64,000 nt of DNA from positions 12,808,967 to 12,872,966 of the forward strand of contig NC_051091.1 in assembly GCF_901709675.1 (NCBI RefSeq). Reading direction: 5' to 3'. Below, piece after piece: positions 53,190-64,000 of the stretch. The position numbers were made by a program, and so were the translations under genes. Each line of letters begins with the position of its first letter. The first letter of the stretch is position 1. The stretch comes from Syngnathus acus (Eukaryota > Chordata > Actinopteri > Syngnathiformes > Syngnathidae). Under the pieces are notes generated by a model that made no database searches, was not told the DNA's origin, and was given only the letters and a program-made list of their open reading frames with translations.

Positions 53190-53913
53190 AAATGAAGGGG
53201 AGGCTCTCAAGTTTGTTGTAAAAAAAATGCATTTTGAATATGATTTGTACACATAGCAGGGATTGAAACTAGCGACCATTCTCATTTTCAAACAATGCAG
53301 GATGCTCAAGGACATTGATACACCACCTGTTTGCGACTAATCTTAACCTGTAAAGTTCTTAAGGCTTACTTTAAGGAAGTGTTTCCCGTTTCCTCACCTC
53401 TGTTACCAGGTGTTTGTGAGTTAAAACTCTGCTCTGATGTTCAGATACCCCTCACCGTGTTGCCGTTTTGATTACTTTATTTGGATGTATGCTTTCACCG
53501 ATTCTTCAAGATGATATATTTGGTCAGAATGTTTGCTGTTTGATGTGATCTCATAAGATAAACATTTTTCATTAATCTGACCTGCAGGCACTGAAGTGAT
53601 GGAGCCTGTTATTCATAATAATAGTGTCGTATTTTATGAGAATCACTGTTAGCAGTTTTTTAGTGATTTTCTTTTTTTAATGCTGTTAATAAATGCATTT
53701 GTTTTCAAAAAACTTGTTTGGAATATCCATGCTTTTTTTTTTTTTTTTTTTCGTTTATTTCAAACGTGAAAAAAGAACAAGATTATTGTACACAATGAAA
53801 AGACATGACAAAATACATGCATATACATATATACACATACAGACATACCTACATACATACATATACATATATATATACATATAAAAATATACATATACAT
53901 ATATATATGTAGT

Positions 53914-56498
53914 TAAGTGCCGTCCTTTTTACCTGCCGAGGGAATTTACCGCGATTCTGCTGGTCGCGGTTTACATCCCGCCTTCCAACATCGGAGGCGA
54001 CAGGGTCGCGGCTCTTAGTGAACTGTACCAGGCTGTCAGTGACCAACAGACAGCGCACCCTGACGGTTTCACCATCTTCGCTGGGGATTTTAATCATGCT
54101 AATCTGAAGTCTGTTTTTCCGAGGCTTCACCAGCATGTTGATTTTTCTACGCGTGGCGACAGCTTCCTGGACCTGGTCTACTCTTCGCATAAAGGAGCTT
54201 TCAAAGCCGCCCCCCTCCCCCATCTTGGGCTTTCTGACCATCTCACTGTTATGCTTTTGCCCGCATACAGACAAAAGGTGAGAACATCCAGACCAATTCG
54301 CAAGCGGGTGCGGGTGTGGCCTGAGGGTGCCTCTGATGCGCTTCGTGACTGCTTGGCTCTACCGACTGGGACGTGTTTAGGAGGGCGGCCACTTGCGACG
54401 GTCGGGCGGACATTGAGGAGTATACTGACTCTGTTTCCTCCTACATCGGGAAGTGCATTGATGATGTGACACACTCAGTATCCGTCGTCATTCGGGCAAA
54501 CCGGAAGCCATGGCTGACGGGGGCTGTCTTCAGGCTGCTGAGGGCCAGGGACAAAGCCTTCCGGGCGGGGGATGAGGCTGGCTTGAGGACTGCGAGGGCC
54601 GACCTGTCCCGGGGCATCAAAGAAGCGAAGAGGGCGTTCTCGGGCAAAATTACCGCCCACTTCAAGGACAGCAGGGACGCACGGCGCCTTTGGCAGGGCA
54701 TTCAGACCATCACGGACTACAAGCCCGCGCCGCAGAGCTGTGATGGCGACGTCCGTCTGCTCAATGACCTCAACCGCTTCTTTGCTCGCTTCGACGCTCA
54801 GAACAGCACTTGCCCGCTGAAGGCCACTCCCCCTTCCCACGAGCTGCCCCTGTGCCTCTCCGCCGACAGCGTGAGGAGGACGCTTGCCGCTATCGACATC
54901 CGTAAGGCGGCGGGCCCGGACAACATCCCGGGTCGAGCGCTGAAGGACTGCGCTGGTGAGCTGACGGGTGTCTTCACGGACATCTTTAACACTTCCTTGC
55001 AGCAGGCCATCGTCCCGTCGAGTTTCAAAGCAGCCACCATCGTACCTATGCCGAAGAAGCCTGCTCCGTCCTGCTTCAATGACTACCGCCCCGTGGCACT
55101 TACGCCCATCGTCATGAAGTGCTTTGAGCGGCTTGTCTTGGAGCACATCCGGTCAGTTCTCCCCCCCACCATTGACCCCTTCCAGTTTGCGTACCGAGCC
55201 AAACGGTCCTCTGAGGATGCCATCTGCTCTGCCCTCCACTCGGCCCTCACCCACCTGGAGGGGAAGGACTCGTATGTGAGGTTGCTGTTTGTGGACTTCA
55301 GTTCTGCCTTCAACACCATTGTGCCGCAGCGTCTCATCAGCAAACTTGACAAGCTGGGCCTCAGTACCGGCCTCTGCAACTGGCTACTGGACTTCCTCTG
55401 TCAGAGGCCACAGGTGGTACGTGTTGGCGACAAGATCTCCGCCAGCATCACGCTGAGCACAGGGGCCCCCCAAGGCTGCGTGCTCAGTCCGCTGCTCTTC
55501 ACCCTCCTGACGCATGACTGCGCTGCCACCTGCAGCGGCAACCGCATAGTGAAGTTTGCTGACGACACGACTCTGGTGGGTCTCATCACCAAGGGAGACG
55601 AGACTCAATACAGGCTGGAGGTTGACCTTCTGACCGCGTGGTGCAGGGACAACAACCTCCTGCTGAACGTCGACAAGACCAAGGAGATTGTCGTTGACTT
55701 CCGGAAGGGTCACGCCCAACACCTGCCGCTGACCATCGACGGTGCTGTGGTGGAGAGAGTGAGCAGCGCCAGGTTCCTGGGGGTGCACATCAGTGAGGAT
55801 CTCTCCTGGTCCACCAACACCGCGTCGCTGGCGAAGAAGGCCCAGCGCCGCCTGTACTTCCTTCGGAAACTCAGGCGAGCGGGGACTCCTCCGGCCGTCA
55901 TGACTACTTTTTACCGCGGCACCATTGAGAGCGTCCTCTCCAGCTGTATTGCTGTCTGGGGTGGCAGCTGCACTGACCAAGACTTGAAGGCCCTGCAGCG
56001 CATTGTGAAAACGGCTAGTAAGACTATTGGTGCTTCTCTCCCCTCCTTGAAGGACATTTACACCTCCCATCTCACCCGCAAGGCGACCAAGATTGTGAGT
56101 GATGTGAGTCACCCCGCTCACTCTTTGTTTGAACTTCTGCCCTCTGGGAGGCGGTACAGGAGCCTGCGCTCCCGCACCACCAGACTTTCCAACAGCTTCG
56201 TACTCCAGGCTGTTAGGATCCTGAACTCGCTCCCCCTTTCAGCGTAGCGTCCTGTACTTGCTGTATGCTCACTGGCTCGGTTTTGCCCCTCATATTCAAT
56301 GGGTTATTGGTCTGTTTTTATTCATCGCTCATTTTATTTTATTTATTATTTATGGTTTGTGCCTTCTTGTTTTTGTTTTGTGTCGCCTACTTGTATGTCT
56401 CGTCACCGTGGGATGGAGGAAACGGAATTTCGGTTTCTTTGTGTGTCTTGACATATGAAGGGATTGACAATAAAGCTGACTTTGACTTTGACTTTGAT
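53914..56498 (+). mobile_element. Rex1-like LINE, longest copy
   Basis: It starts inside the endonuclease domain (AVYIPPSNIGGDRV, IFAGDFNHANLKS, SDHLTVMLL; 53930-54352). It continues through the reverse transcriptase and ends with a TTTGACTTTGA repeat at about 56497. A single missing T in a T run near 54351 separates the endonuclease and reverse transcriptase frames. It is 5'-truncated and 2.6 kb long. Confidence 0.93.
54353..56247 (+). CDS. Rex1-like LINE reverse transcriptase ORF
   Basis: The open frame has 624 codons from ATG 54373, and the frame itself opens at 54353. Features are RARDKAFRAGDEAGLRTARA (linker), KAAGPDNIPGRALKDC, NDYRPVALTPIVMKCFERLV, FVDFSSAFNTIVPQRL, TGAPQGCVLSPLLFTLLTHD, KFADDTTLVGL (catalytic), FLGVHISEDLSWS and the C-terminal SHPAHSLFELLPSGRRYRSL. 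FSSAFNT and the overall pattern point to the Rex1/Babar clade of the CR1 group. It has no start of its own; it is the downstream part of ORF2. Confidence 0.92.
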
Positions 56499-57022
56499 AT
56501 ATACATATACACATACACATGCCTACAAGCGTAGCAATAAAGATATAACCGCAAAAGAACCATAAGTCACATTCACATGTCTGAAAAGGAGTAGGAAGAA
56601 GTATAATTTATTTAATCCCACCCCCTTTTAATAATCCCTAAATACCCAGCCATAAATCATTTTGCCTCAGTTATCCCAACAAAATACTAAATTACTAAAT
56701 TATCTCCCACCTGCTGCTCGCTAGACACTAAACATGTACCTACACACTATTAATACATACGTATATTTCACACACAGACACTTAACATACATACATACCT
56801 CAAATACAACACAAAGATACCTGAATGGTAGAAATAAACAAAATAAAAACAAAAAATACTACCTACTAAAGGCCAAAATCTTTTATGCAATGACCTTTAC
56901 AGGTCGCTTATATTACTTCACACAAACACTACGTCCATCTGCTCCTGGTTCGGCCCTCCGGTCCAAATTTAGAACCCAGTTCGGCCCGCGAGTCAAAAGG
57001 TTTGCCCACCCCTGTTCTAACC

Positions 57023-57350
57023 TCATGTCAGTCTCTCCATCACTGTTGCAAAGAGGAGGTGGATCATGCTTGAACCCTGAGGCAGTCCCACTTCCACCTT
57101 GGAGTCTTCTGTTGCAGCTGCAAGCCACTTTAGCTGCTCTCCGCTGCCCGCATACATGTCCGCGATGATTCTAACATACATACTAACATACATACTCTGC
57201 AACTCCAGACTTCCTCGTGCAGCAGCACAGCTCCTCTCTAGGTATCCTGTCATTGGCTTTCTTTCAAGACACAATGCAGCAGAGGTCACCCTTTTAGGGC
57301 CTGAAAAAATGTTGAGGCGCAACAAGTTGACAAGTTGCACATCAGAACTG
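57023..57350 (-). pseudogene. RTE-like LINE reverse transcriptase fragment
   Basis: The minus strand reads YVRIIADMYAGSGEQLK, then EDSKVEVGLPQGSSM and HLLFATVMERLT. This matches the RTE-type block with VEVGLHQGSALSPFLF; here several core residues have changed. hAT copy C begins immediately beyond. It is a short fossil. Confidence 0.7.
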
Positions 57351-57653
57351 TCGTAAACATTTTAAAATGAAGTCAAAGTGCAGGTCTGCATGGTGCTGCC
57401 GTGTTTGTGACCCACTGAACTCATGAAGCCTAATTACGTCATTACACTATTGTACTATGATGCCCCCTACTGTTATTTTGTGACTAAATATGCACAAATA
57501 GGAGGGCTGGGAACATTAATGTCAACGATTTCTAAAAAAATAGAATGGAAAAGGGAATGAAAAAAAACAAACGGGGGGGTTAAAATACACACTTTTTCAA
57601 ATCTCTTCTCCAGGACATCAAGGCGTCATCGCTGATAGATTTGATCATATCTA
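57351..57653. other. intergenic sequence, nothing recognised
   Basis: This is AT-rich sequence with a GGGGGGG run near 57575. No gene is seen. Confidence 0.4.
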
Positions 57654-59104
57654 CCGTATTTTTCGGACTATAAGTCGCGTTTGTTTTCATAGTTTGGGTG
57701 GGGGGGCGACTTATACTGAGGAGCGACTTATATGTATTATTTTTTCACAAATTTTCAAAATTCCCCCAAAAAATAAAGAAGTGAAACCACGAGCAAGGGA
57801 TTACTGTAATTTGAACTGCAAGTGACATCAGCGGCGCGGCGCGGCGGTTGTTTACATAAAGGACAAAGATTCGATGACGGGATGACGAAGGGCCCCACGT
57901 ACTACCAGCATCATTAGCGGCTTTGTTTGTAAGTGACCCGGAGGACGAAGAGTTGGACACAGAAGGTTTGAAAAACTATTATGGCTTTCACGCACGCCCG
58001 GTCCTACTCGACAGAGCTCTCTTTCACCTCCGTGGATGGAAGTTGGGGGCCGGCGCTCGGCCGGGTGGCTATCCGGGGACGGTGGATGGGGCTCGGACAT
58101 GGCTTTTACGCACGCCCGGTCCTATTCTACGGAGCTCTCTTCCACCTCTGTGGCTGGAAGTTGGGGGCCGGCGCTCGGCAGCTGGCTGTCCGGGGATGGT
58201 GGATGGCTGCTCCTACGCACGCCCGGTCCTACTCTATGGAGGTCCCAGCCACCTTCGTGGCTGGAAGTGCCACCTCCGGGGATGAAAGTCCACGCTGCCA
58301 CATGCCTGGAAGTCGACGCCGGTGCTTGGGGCCGTGTGGCGGTGAACTATTTATGTTATAGTTATATAATATATTTTATTTAGTGTAGCAACTTGTATGT
58401 GTTTTTATCGTTACAGTTCATTAGTTGTTGGCTCGTTGAACTCTTGTTTAGTTAAATAAAGAGCCGTTTACCAAACCCACGTCTTTCCTGGTACCTTGTT
58501 AACGCTACAATATAGTTATATACTAAATCTGTGGAATAATGACGAGGCTGACGTCAGCGGCGCACGCGCGGCGTTGTTGACAAAGGACGAGGAATTTGAT
58601 CGATGGATTTAATGATTTGGAGTGACACAGATGGTTTGATAATATTGTTGTTTATATGATAGTTATTTGATATATACGTACTTTATATATCGTTATATGG
58701 GTGTGTGGAATATTTAGAACTGCAACTCACGACGAGTCTGACGTCAGCGGCGCATACGCGGCATCGTTTACATGAGGGACGATCGATGGATTTAATGAAT
58801 TGGAGTGACACAGATGGTTTTATAAACGTGTTATTTATGTAATAGTTATTTGAATAACTCTGAATGTTACGTCAGGCCCGTTCTCAGCTCTTCGTTTGTG
58901 TTTATGTCACGTTAGCATACCTATCGTTTAGCCTGTTGTTGCTCGTTCATGTCTGTTCTTGGTGTTGGATTTTGTCGAAAATATTTCCCCCAAAATGCGA
59001 CTTGTACTCCGGAGCGACTTATATATGTTTTTTTTCACTTTACTGTGCATTTTATGGCTAATGTGACATATATTCCGGAGCGACTTTTAGTCCGAAAAAT
59101 ACGG
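57654..59104. mobile_element. TA-flanked TIR element (CCGTAATTTTCGG family), copy 3
   Basis: The ends ccgtatttttcggactata and tagtccgaaaaatacgg are flanked by TA (57652-57653, 59105-59106). It is 1451 bp and has the same interior order as copy 2: transposase-C-terminus-like segment (57870-57960), ~118-bp units starting atggctttcac (57980, 58099 and a partial one near 58205), and gatcgatggatttaatga repeats near 58600 and 58785. Confidence 0.9.
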
Positions 59105-59204
59105 TAGCTAAAGGTGTTTTATGGACTGTATGTAAGTGGTGTAAAATGGATGGTCGGATAAAACAATACGCTTAATAGAGGTGTGTACTAAATCTAGGGC
59201 TTTT

Positions 59205-59306
59205 GTTTTTGTGACCCACGTACACACGCGCAATGCCGGAAATCAACATCAGTTGCTATGGCAACAACCTCAGACCGGCTTGTCTGAGCCAAAATGGCTG
59301 CCGAAG
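59205..59306 (+). promoter_or_regulatory. promoter-like cluster and candidate first exon
   Basis: In 100 bp there is an ETS-like ccggaa (59236-59241), a palindromic RFX X-box GTTGCTATGGCAAC (59252-59265) and a YY1-like aaaatggctgccg (59292-59304). The ATG in the last site (59294) opens M-A-A-E and is cut by a donor gtgagt at 59307. The set is typical of vertebrate TATA-less promoters; X-boxes mark many ciliary genes. I cannot identify the gene. Possible second exons near 59415 or 59473-59540 are not decisive. Confidence 0.45.
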
Positions 59307-59446
59307 GTGAGTGTGCGTGCGTGCGTGCATTCAGTACGTGCGTGCACTTTTATGCAGCATGTGTTTTTCAGGTTTTCTGACATTGTTTTTGTTCTGCTTC
59401 TGTTCTTTCAGTCCTAAAATCTGAAATGATCTCTTTTTTGTGTGTT

Positions 59447-59467
59447 TGGGGGGGGGGGGGGGGGGGG
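59447..59467. repeat. poly(G) run
   Basis: About 20 consecutive G are followed by tgcag. The length may be affected by sequencing. Confidence 0.9.
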
Positions 59468-59579
59468 TGCAGAGTTAACAACTTTATTTTCCTGAAAGTA
59501 GAGAACAAGATCACTCTGGTGTCTTTGTTTCTGCTGAAATGGTGAGTCTTTGTAACAATACTCTTTCGTGGCATACAAA

Positions 59580-59942
59580 ACAATTCGGAGGCTCAGTGGT
59601 GCACTAGTTAGCACGTCCGCATCACAGTTAGGAAGGTGTGGGTTCAATTCCACCTCGGGCCCTCCCTGTGTGGAGTTTGCATGTTCTCCCCGTGCCCATG
59701 TGGGTTTTCTCCGGGCACTCCAGTTTCCTCCCACATCCCAAAAACATGCTTGGTAGGCCGATTGAGCACTCCAAATTGCCCCGAGGTGTGAGTGCAGATG
59801 GTTGTTCGTCTCTGTTTGCCCTGCGATTGGCTGGCAACCGGTTCAGGGTGTCGCCCGCCTACTGCCCGATGACTGCTGGGATAGGCTCCAGCACGCCCGC
59901 GACTCCCATGGGAACTAGCAGTATAGAAAACGGATGGATGAA
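59580..59942 (+). mobile_element. tRNA-derived SINE, family 2, copy 2
   Basis: It has the same head (ctcagtggtgcactagttagc), body and GGATGGATGA tail as the copy at 43354-43718, with about 10 percent differences by eye. Confidence 0.88.
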
Positions 59943-60084
59943 TCACAAAACAATTCTGAATAATGTTGAAAATCTATGCGAGAACCCGAATACATTTTGC
60001 ACGACGAGATTACCTGAGAGACAAATGTAAACTCAACAATAACACGCGAACACATGTACGAAACGAGGCAAACGTGCACACGCA

Positions 60085-61032
60085 AGCACGGCCAACTTCC
60101 CGAGCATCCATCCTGAGGCGCTTCTTTTGGGGGCTCCATTTTGGCTCCTCCAGGCAGCTGAGGGGGCTTGGAGGAGACAGTCCCATCCTACTGGAGTCTT
60201 TTTGGGGGATGTGGATCACCACTCCACCTCATCCTCCTCCCCCTGCTGCTGCCGCCGCTGCTCCTGCTCCCCCCTTTTCGTGCTGCCCTCCTCCCCACCA
60301 CCCTGCCCCTCCCTCCCGCTCATTTTTTATGCATTTTTCCTAACTGTCATGGCGATTTTGTGTCCTTGGAAATAAGCAGCAGCAGAAGCAAGCGGCGGCG
60401 GCGGACTTTCGCGCTCACCGGGCCGAGGGAGGTGGACGTCTCGCCGGGCTGAGCGGGGAGTCAGCGTGCCAGCGGCCGCCGGAGCAGGTGAGCAGCTGGC
60501 TGGCCGGTCGGGTTACGTTCGTCGTCGTCGGCGGTGTCGTCGCTCCGGACGGACTTTTTCCTCGGAGCTCCGCACGTGTTAGGAGGAGGCAGATGCCGGG
60601 GATGCATTTCCTCCAGCGCTGCGGGGACATGACGGAGCTAGCCGACCCACCGAGCTAGGTGGCTAACACGGCAGGAGCTAAAACAACCCGGCGAGGGTCT
60701 CCGCTTTCCCTGCCCGCCTTGGCTTTATTTTTTTCCCTCCTACATGCTAACCGCCTCCTTTCCAATCTCCTTCGATCCGAGACGAGGGCCTCACTGGCGG
60801 AATACTCAGACATGGAGGCGAGCAAGCCGAGCGATCGCCGCCGCGTCGGATAGCATCCCCTTCAAGCCCCCCGAGCGATGTGGAAGCTAGTTAGCTAGCT
60901 AGCTAGCTAGCTAGCTAGCTAACTAGCAGGCTAGCCTCCTAGCTCAGGCGAATGCCTTTTAACACTTAACCGCTGTAAGATGGCAAATAAACGAAATAGT
61001 CGCGCGGCGTCCTCTCGCTTTCACCTGGCCAG
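60085..61032 (+). promoter_or_regulatory. CpG-rich block with candidate 5' exons
   Basis: GC- and CpG-rich single-copy-looking DNA. A stretch with gcggcggcggcgg and ggccgaggg ends ccggagcag before donor gtgagc at 60487, as a 5' untranslated exon would. An ATG at 60980 (taagATGGC) opens M-A-N-K-R-N-S-R-A-A-S-S-R-F-H-L-A and meets donor gtaggt at 61033. A (GCTA)n run (60888-60941) lies between. It is probably a CpG-island promoter of an unidentified gene. I do not recognise the peptide. Confidence 0.45.
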
Positions 61033-62738
61033 GTAGGTGGATATTGATGTTGCCTGGCTTTAAGACTAGCGCAGCCTCCAAACGTTCATACCACAATCAC
61101 AAAACAGAGCATTTTATGAACTAGTCTTGATACGAGTTAAGTCATCAAAAGGCTGCAATACTAAGGGGTAAATGCCTAACAAAACACCTCGTTGCTCAGG
61201 CCCCAAAGAAAAAATTCTACAATGGGGACAAAAATGTCCAATTTACATTGAATGCCGACACGACAGTATATTTGATCCATTTTCATGTACATCTTGAGAC
61301 ACACATTCTACTATAGTTAGTAAACAACACGATTAATAATTCCAGTAGTTTCAGTTACTGTTGGTAGAGGTGCTCAGAGTTATGAGAAGTAAAAGTAGAA
61401 ACATGTCAACATTTCCCCAAAGACCAACTCTCCAAACGCTCAGTCTGGTTGCAATGGCCACTACAGCCTGAGTACAATGAAGCTCAAATTTTGAAAAACA
61501 CATGATAGGTTCTGGAGAGTTTTTGTGTATAGGGCATGGTGTGGGGTGGGGGTGTTTTGTCATTATGCTTACAGAATATCTGTTCAAAAATGCATTCAAA
61601 CCTAAATGAAGAAGTTCAACTTCATTCGATATTCTCCCTTGACTTCCACTCGGGGCAGGGCAATAAATCAAGGCCATCAATATGAATCGCTAGTCGACTC
61701 GGCACTGGTAGTAGTCTCGATGAGTCGACTGGTCAGACCGCACAGAGCCCAAATTGGTAAGCGTCCACTTTTGTGAAACCACACTTCGCTCACAGCTTGA
61801 ATTCTTTAAAGTACAGGCGACAAACCCATGTTGACTTCCATGACACTTGCTAAAATAGGCCCCAAAATCTCATATTGTCATATGTAATAAATTGTTACAT
61901 CGTCAAGATATTGCAAGCATTTTCTTGTTTATGTTTTGATCACAAATTTAACAATAATTGAACAAACTATTCTTGTCTTGATTTCAAAAGGAGTATTCAC
62001 AATTTGTTGTTCACTGTTCATGTCATCATATGTGGAGATGATGAATCAGTTCTATGTTTTCACAGTCATAACGGCCCCCTGAGGGAAACCGTAACTGCAA
62101 TGTGGTCCGTGACAAAAAAGAGTTTCACGCCCCTTTTTTGAGGTATGTGCAAATCATGCATTAAGATGTGTATTCAACTTGTATTCAACTTTTCAGCTTG
62201 TATCAGCACTCCTGACATGTTTACAGATGGTGGAGCAACTTCTAATGAAGGAACTACTGTGGCCTGAACATTTTTAGCTGTCAATGTCTAGTGCATTTAA
62301 AAAAACGTCTGTTTGCAAGCGTAGGATCGAGAACGAGCGAGGGACCATGTGTGTGCTGCTTTGGATGTATGCGAGTTCAATGACTATTGCTGCCATGATC
62401 CATAATCGTTGCTACAAAATAATAGCCTAGCCAAACGTGACATGGCGTTCCAACGTGACATCAGGCGCACACACCATAACCTGCGTGTGCGCCATAATCC
62501 GCAAGGTTCGCACACTCTGCCTGACAATCGTGATCGTTTGAAGCAGCTGTGTTCCGATGTAGGTTAGAAAACACCCAGAGAGTGTGCGCCTCATCCATGT
62601 GATTGGTACCAGTTGAATTGCTGTCAGCCCATCTCGCTCACGAAGAATCGATTTCGGAACCGGCAGCATTAGACCCTGATCGGAACATCTTGATTTGTGT
62701 GCACCAATCACCAATTGGAGTGCTTTGTGCTTAATCAA

Positions 62739-62774
<36 letters not shown>

Positions 62775-64000
62775 GTGCGTGTGTGCGTGTGCGTGTGAGA
62801 GACAGATGCAGTGACGACCTAGAAGATGAAAATCCACAAAAAGGACAAGCAGCAGCAGGTTGGTTGCCCTTTATGTTTCCATCCAGTTTCCTTCTTAAAA
62901 TGCTGCAAGTACCCCCAAAAGAATTGCCCATCTGCTTCAAGAACTCCGTTTCACTTGTCCAAAGAAATCCTTGGAATTTTGGCCTCTCAATTTGGTGAGG
63001 TTTCAGTGATCCTCCTTGAAAGCCGACCGATTACCTTTGTAGTGAATTCAAAGATGACAATTTGCTCTCACTTTGGATTGCAGTGATCAACATTTCTGCC
63101 TGTTTTCGGACAGATGTTACATACTAAGCCACTCAGTGAATCAACCAATTAAGGTTAGGCTATTTTCCTCACAGTCAGGTTGAAAAAAGGTCCTGTTTTT
63201 CAATGAAGGGATGAAAATTAAATCCGATTCATTGATTAATGGAAATAAATGACAGATTAATCATTAAAATAAAATACTTTGGCGCAGTCCTAGTTGAGAG
63301 CCTTAAATCAGCGCGTTTTGACAAATCAAATTGAAACTCAAAACAATTCATCGATTTTTGTTATTTTGTTTAATTTGCTATCTAGATTAGTTGTTGAGCG
63401 CTCGACACAACAGTAATGGATGGTCCCAAATGCTAACCCAGAGCACAGTGAATGGCATTGCTCACAATGCTGGGATAACTTAGCAAGTATGCTAAACAGG
63501 TTCTGGCTGCCGCAGGAGCAGCGGCGAAACTGCAGAGCCACGCGCTTCACTTATGCCCAAAGACGTGCTCTTTGTATGTGCGTGTTTGCGTGATTCATCG
63601 GGTGTGTGACTGCAAGCGGCAGCTGTGCTCGTTGGGCTGGCAGCCGCCACTACGCTGCAGCATGCTGCTGTGTGCGCCTGCCTGCGTCCGATTGCCATTA
63701 CAACACGTGACGTCATCCATACAGGCGCAGTGATTTGTGATACAAATCTTTGGCATTGTGTTGCCCGTTTATGTGTGAGCGCCTGCGTAAAGTTCTGCTC
63801 ATTGAGCCCGTGTTATCGTAGCAGCTAATTTTAGCTGATGTTAATGAGAACAAACAATTTATATTGCCTTAAGGTAATAAAATAAATAAAATTGTATGAA
63901 CTACGTTAAAGCGTCATCAAAATACATTAATAACAAATGCTGCACAAAATAATAAAAAAAAAAACTTTTTATTACCTGTCCAAAACCCATCATTTTGTTT
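61033..64000. other. probable intron or intergenic sequence
   Basis: AT-rich, apparently single-copy sequence. The only clear feature is a GT microsatellite (62742-62798). No exon can be supported; the frame at 62826 (MKIHKKDKQQQ before gttggt) is too weak. A short run of poly(A) lies near 63955. Confidence 0.4.
62742..62798. repeat. (GT)n microsatellite
   Basis: GT repeats with a few GC interruptions cover about 57 bp. Other runs of this type are at 42995-43034 and 38266-38322. Confidence 0.95.

Larger units (their letters stand above)
53745..56862 (-). mobile_element. 3' UTR fragment of the two-ORF LINE, reverse, interrupted
   Basis: Segments 53745-53913 and 56499-56862 are the reverse complement of 34800-35425: the same (ATATAC)n microsatellite, and the agcagcaggtgggagataatt and tgcctcagttatcccaac words. 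Only the 3' UTR was inserted, in the hAT element. The Rex1-like LINE at 53914 is inserted in its microsatellite. Confidence 0.9.
52599..57014 (+). mobile_element. hAT deletion derivative, copy C, with insertions
   Basis: It has perfect ends (caggggtgggcaaac, gtttgcccacccctg) and a perfect 8-bp duplication ttctaacc (52591-52598 and 57015-57022). Its own sequence is 52599-53744 and 56863-57014, about 1.3 kb, in line with copy A. A LINE 3' fragment, itself holding a Rex1-like LINE, is inserted near its right end. Confidence 0.95.

Noticed and set aside
62826-62858. Exon MKIHKKDKQQQ before gttggt
   Set aside because: The donor is weak, there is no acceptor or start context, and it directly follows a GT microsatellite.

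Overview
This is a eukaryotic nuclear window from a vertebrate, almost certainly a teleost fish. It shows spliced exons with GT/AG borders, Rex1-like, L2-like and RTE-like LINEs, hAT, Tc1/mariner and foldback DNA elements, two tRNA-derived SINE families, one Ty1/copia and one Ty3/gypsy retrotransposon, and long microsatellites. There are no bacterial features, so operons and ribosome binding sites do not apply. Species cannot be fixed from the sequence.

The only host gene I can reconstruct is a RIPOR-family (FAM65, Rho-interacting cell polarization regulator) gene, best matching RIPOR3. It lies on the minus strand between 35681 and 6041. Eleven coding exons join in one frame with matching splice phases and give the first 356 residues from ATG 35680. 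The remaining 3' exons lie left of position 1. Its first coding intron is about 20.3 kb and is filled with repeats, and the next large intron carries a whole copia element. A second possible host gene starts on the plus strand at the right: a promoter-like cluster at 59.2 kb (ETS-like, RFX X-box and YY1-like sites before a short ATG exon), and a CpG-rich block at 60.1-61.0 kb with two more splice-donor-bounded candidate exons. I do not recognise these products.

Layout. 1-5730: broken Ty3/gypsy element (pol tail, LTR, gag, pol) with a hAT element and a Rex1-like LINE inserted in gag. 6041-15310: ripor3 exons with an intact copia element (8827-13966). 15311-35582: giant intron with a hAT element holding a MITE and a SINE, two hAT-type MITEs, a 141-bp minisatellite (19802-21660), a TA-flanked TIR element, a foldback element with a tandem-repeat core, a Tc1 transposase split by a MITE, a decayed L2-like LINE and an apparently intact two-ORF LINE (30846-35430). 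35583-35681: ripor3 start exon. 35682-39610: degenerate and simple repeats. 39611-51921: a nested set of elements up to five deep. 52599-57014: another three-deep nest. 57654-59104: a third TA-flanked element. 59107-64000: the least repetitive part, probably the 5' region of another gene.

Most element borders are supported by target-site duplications read directly from the sequence. The copia ORF and the two-ORF LINE look recently active. Most others are deletion derivatives that keep only the terminal exons of their transposase genes.
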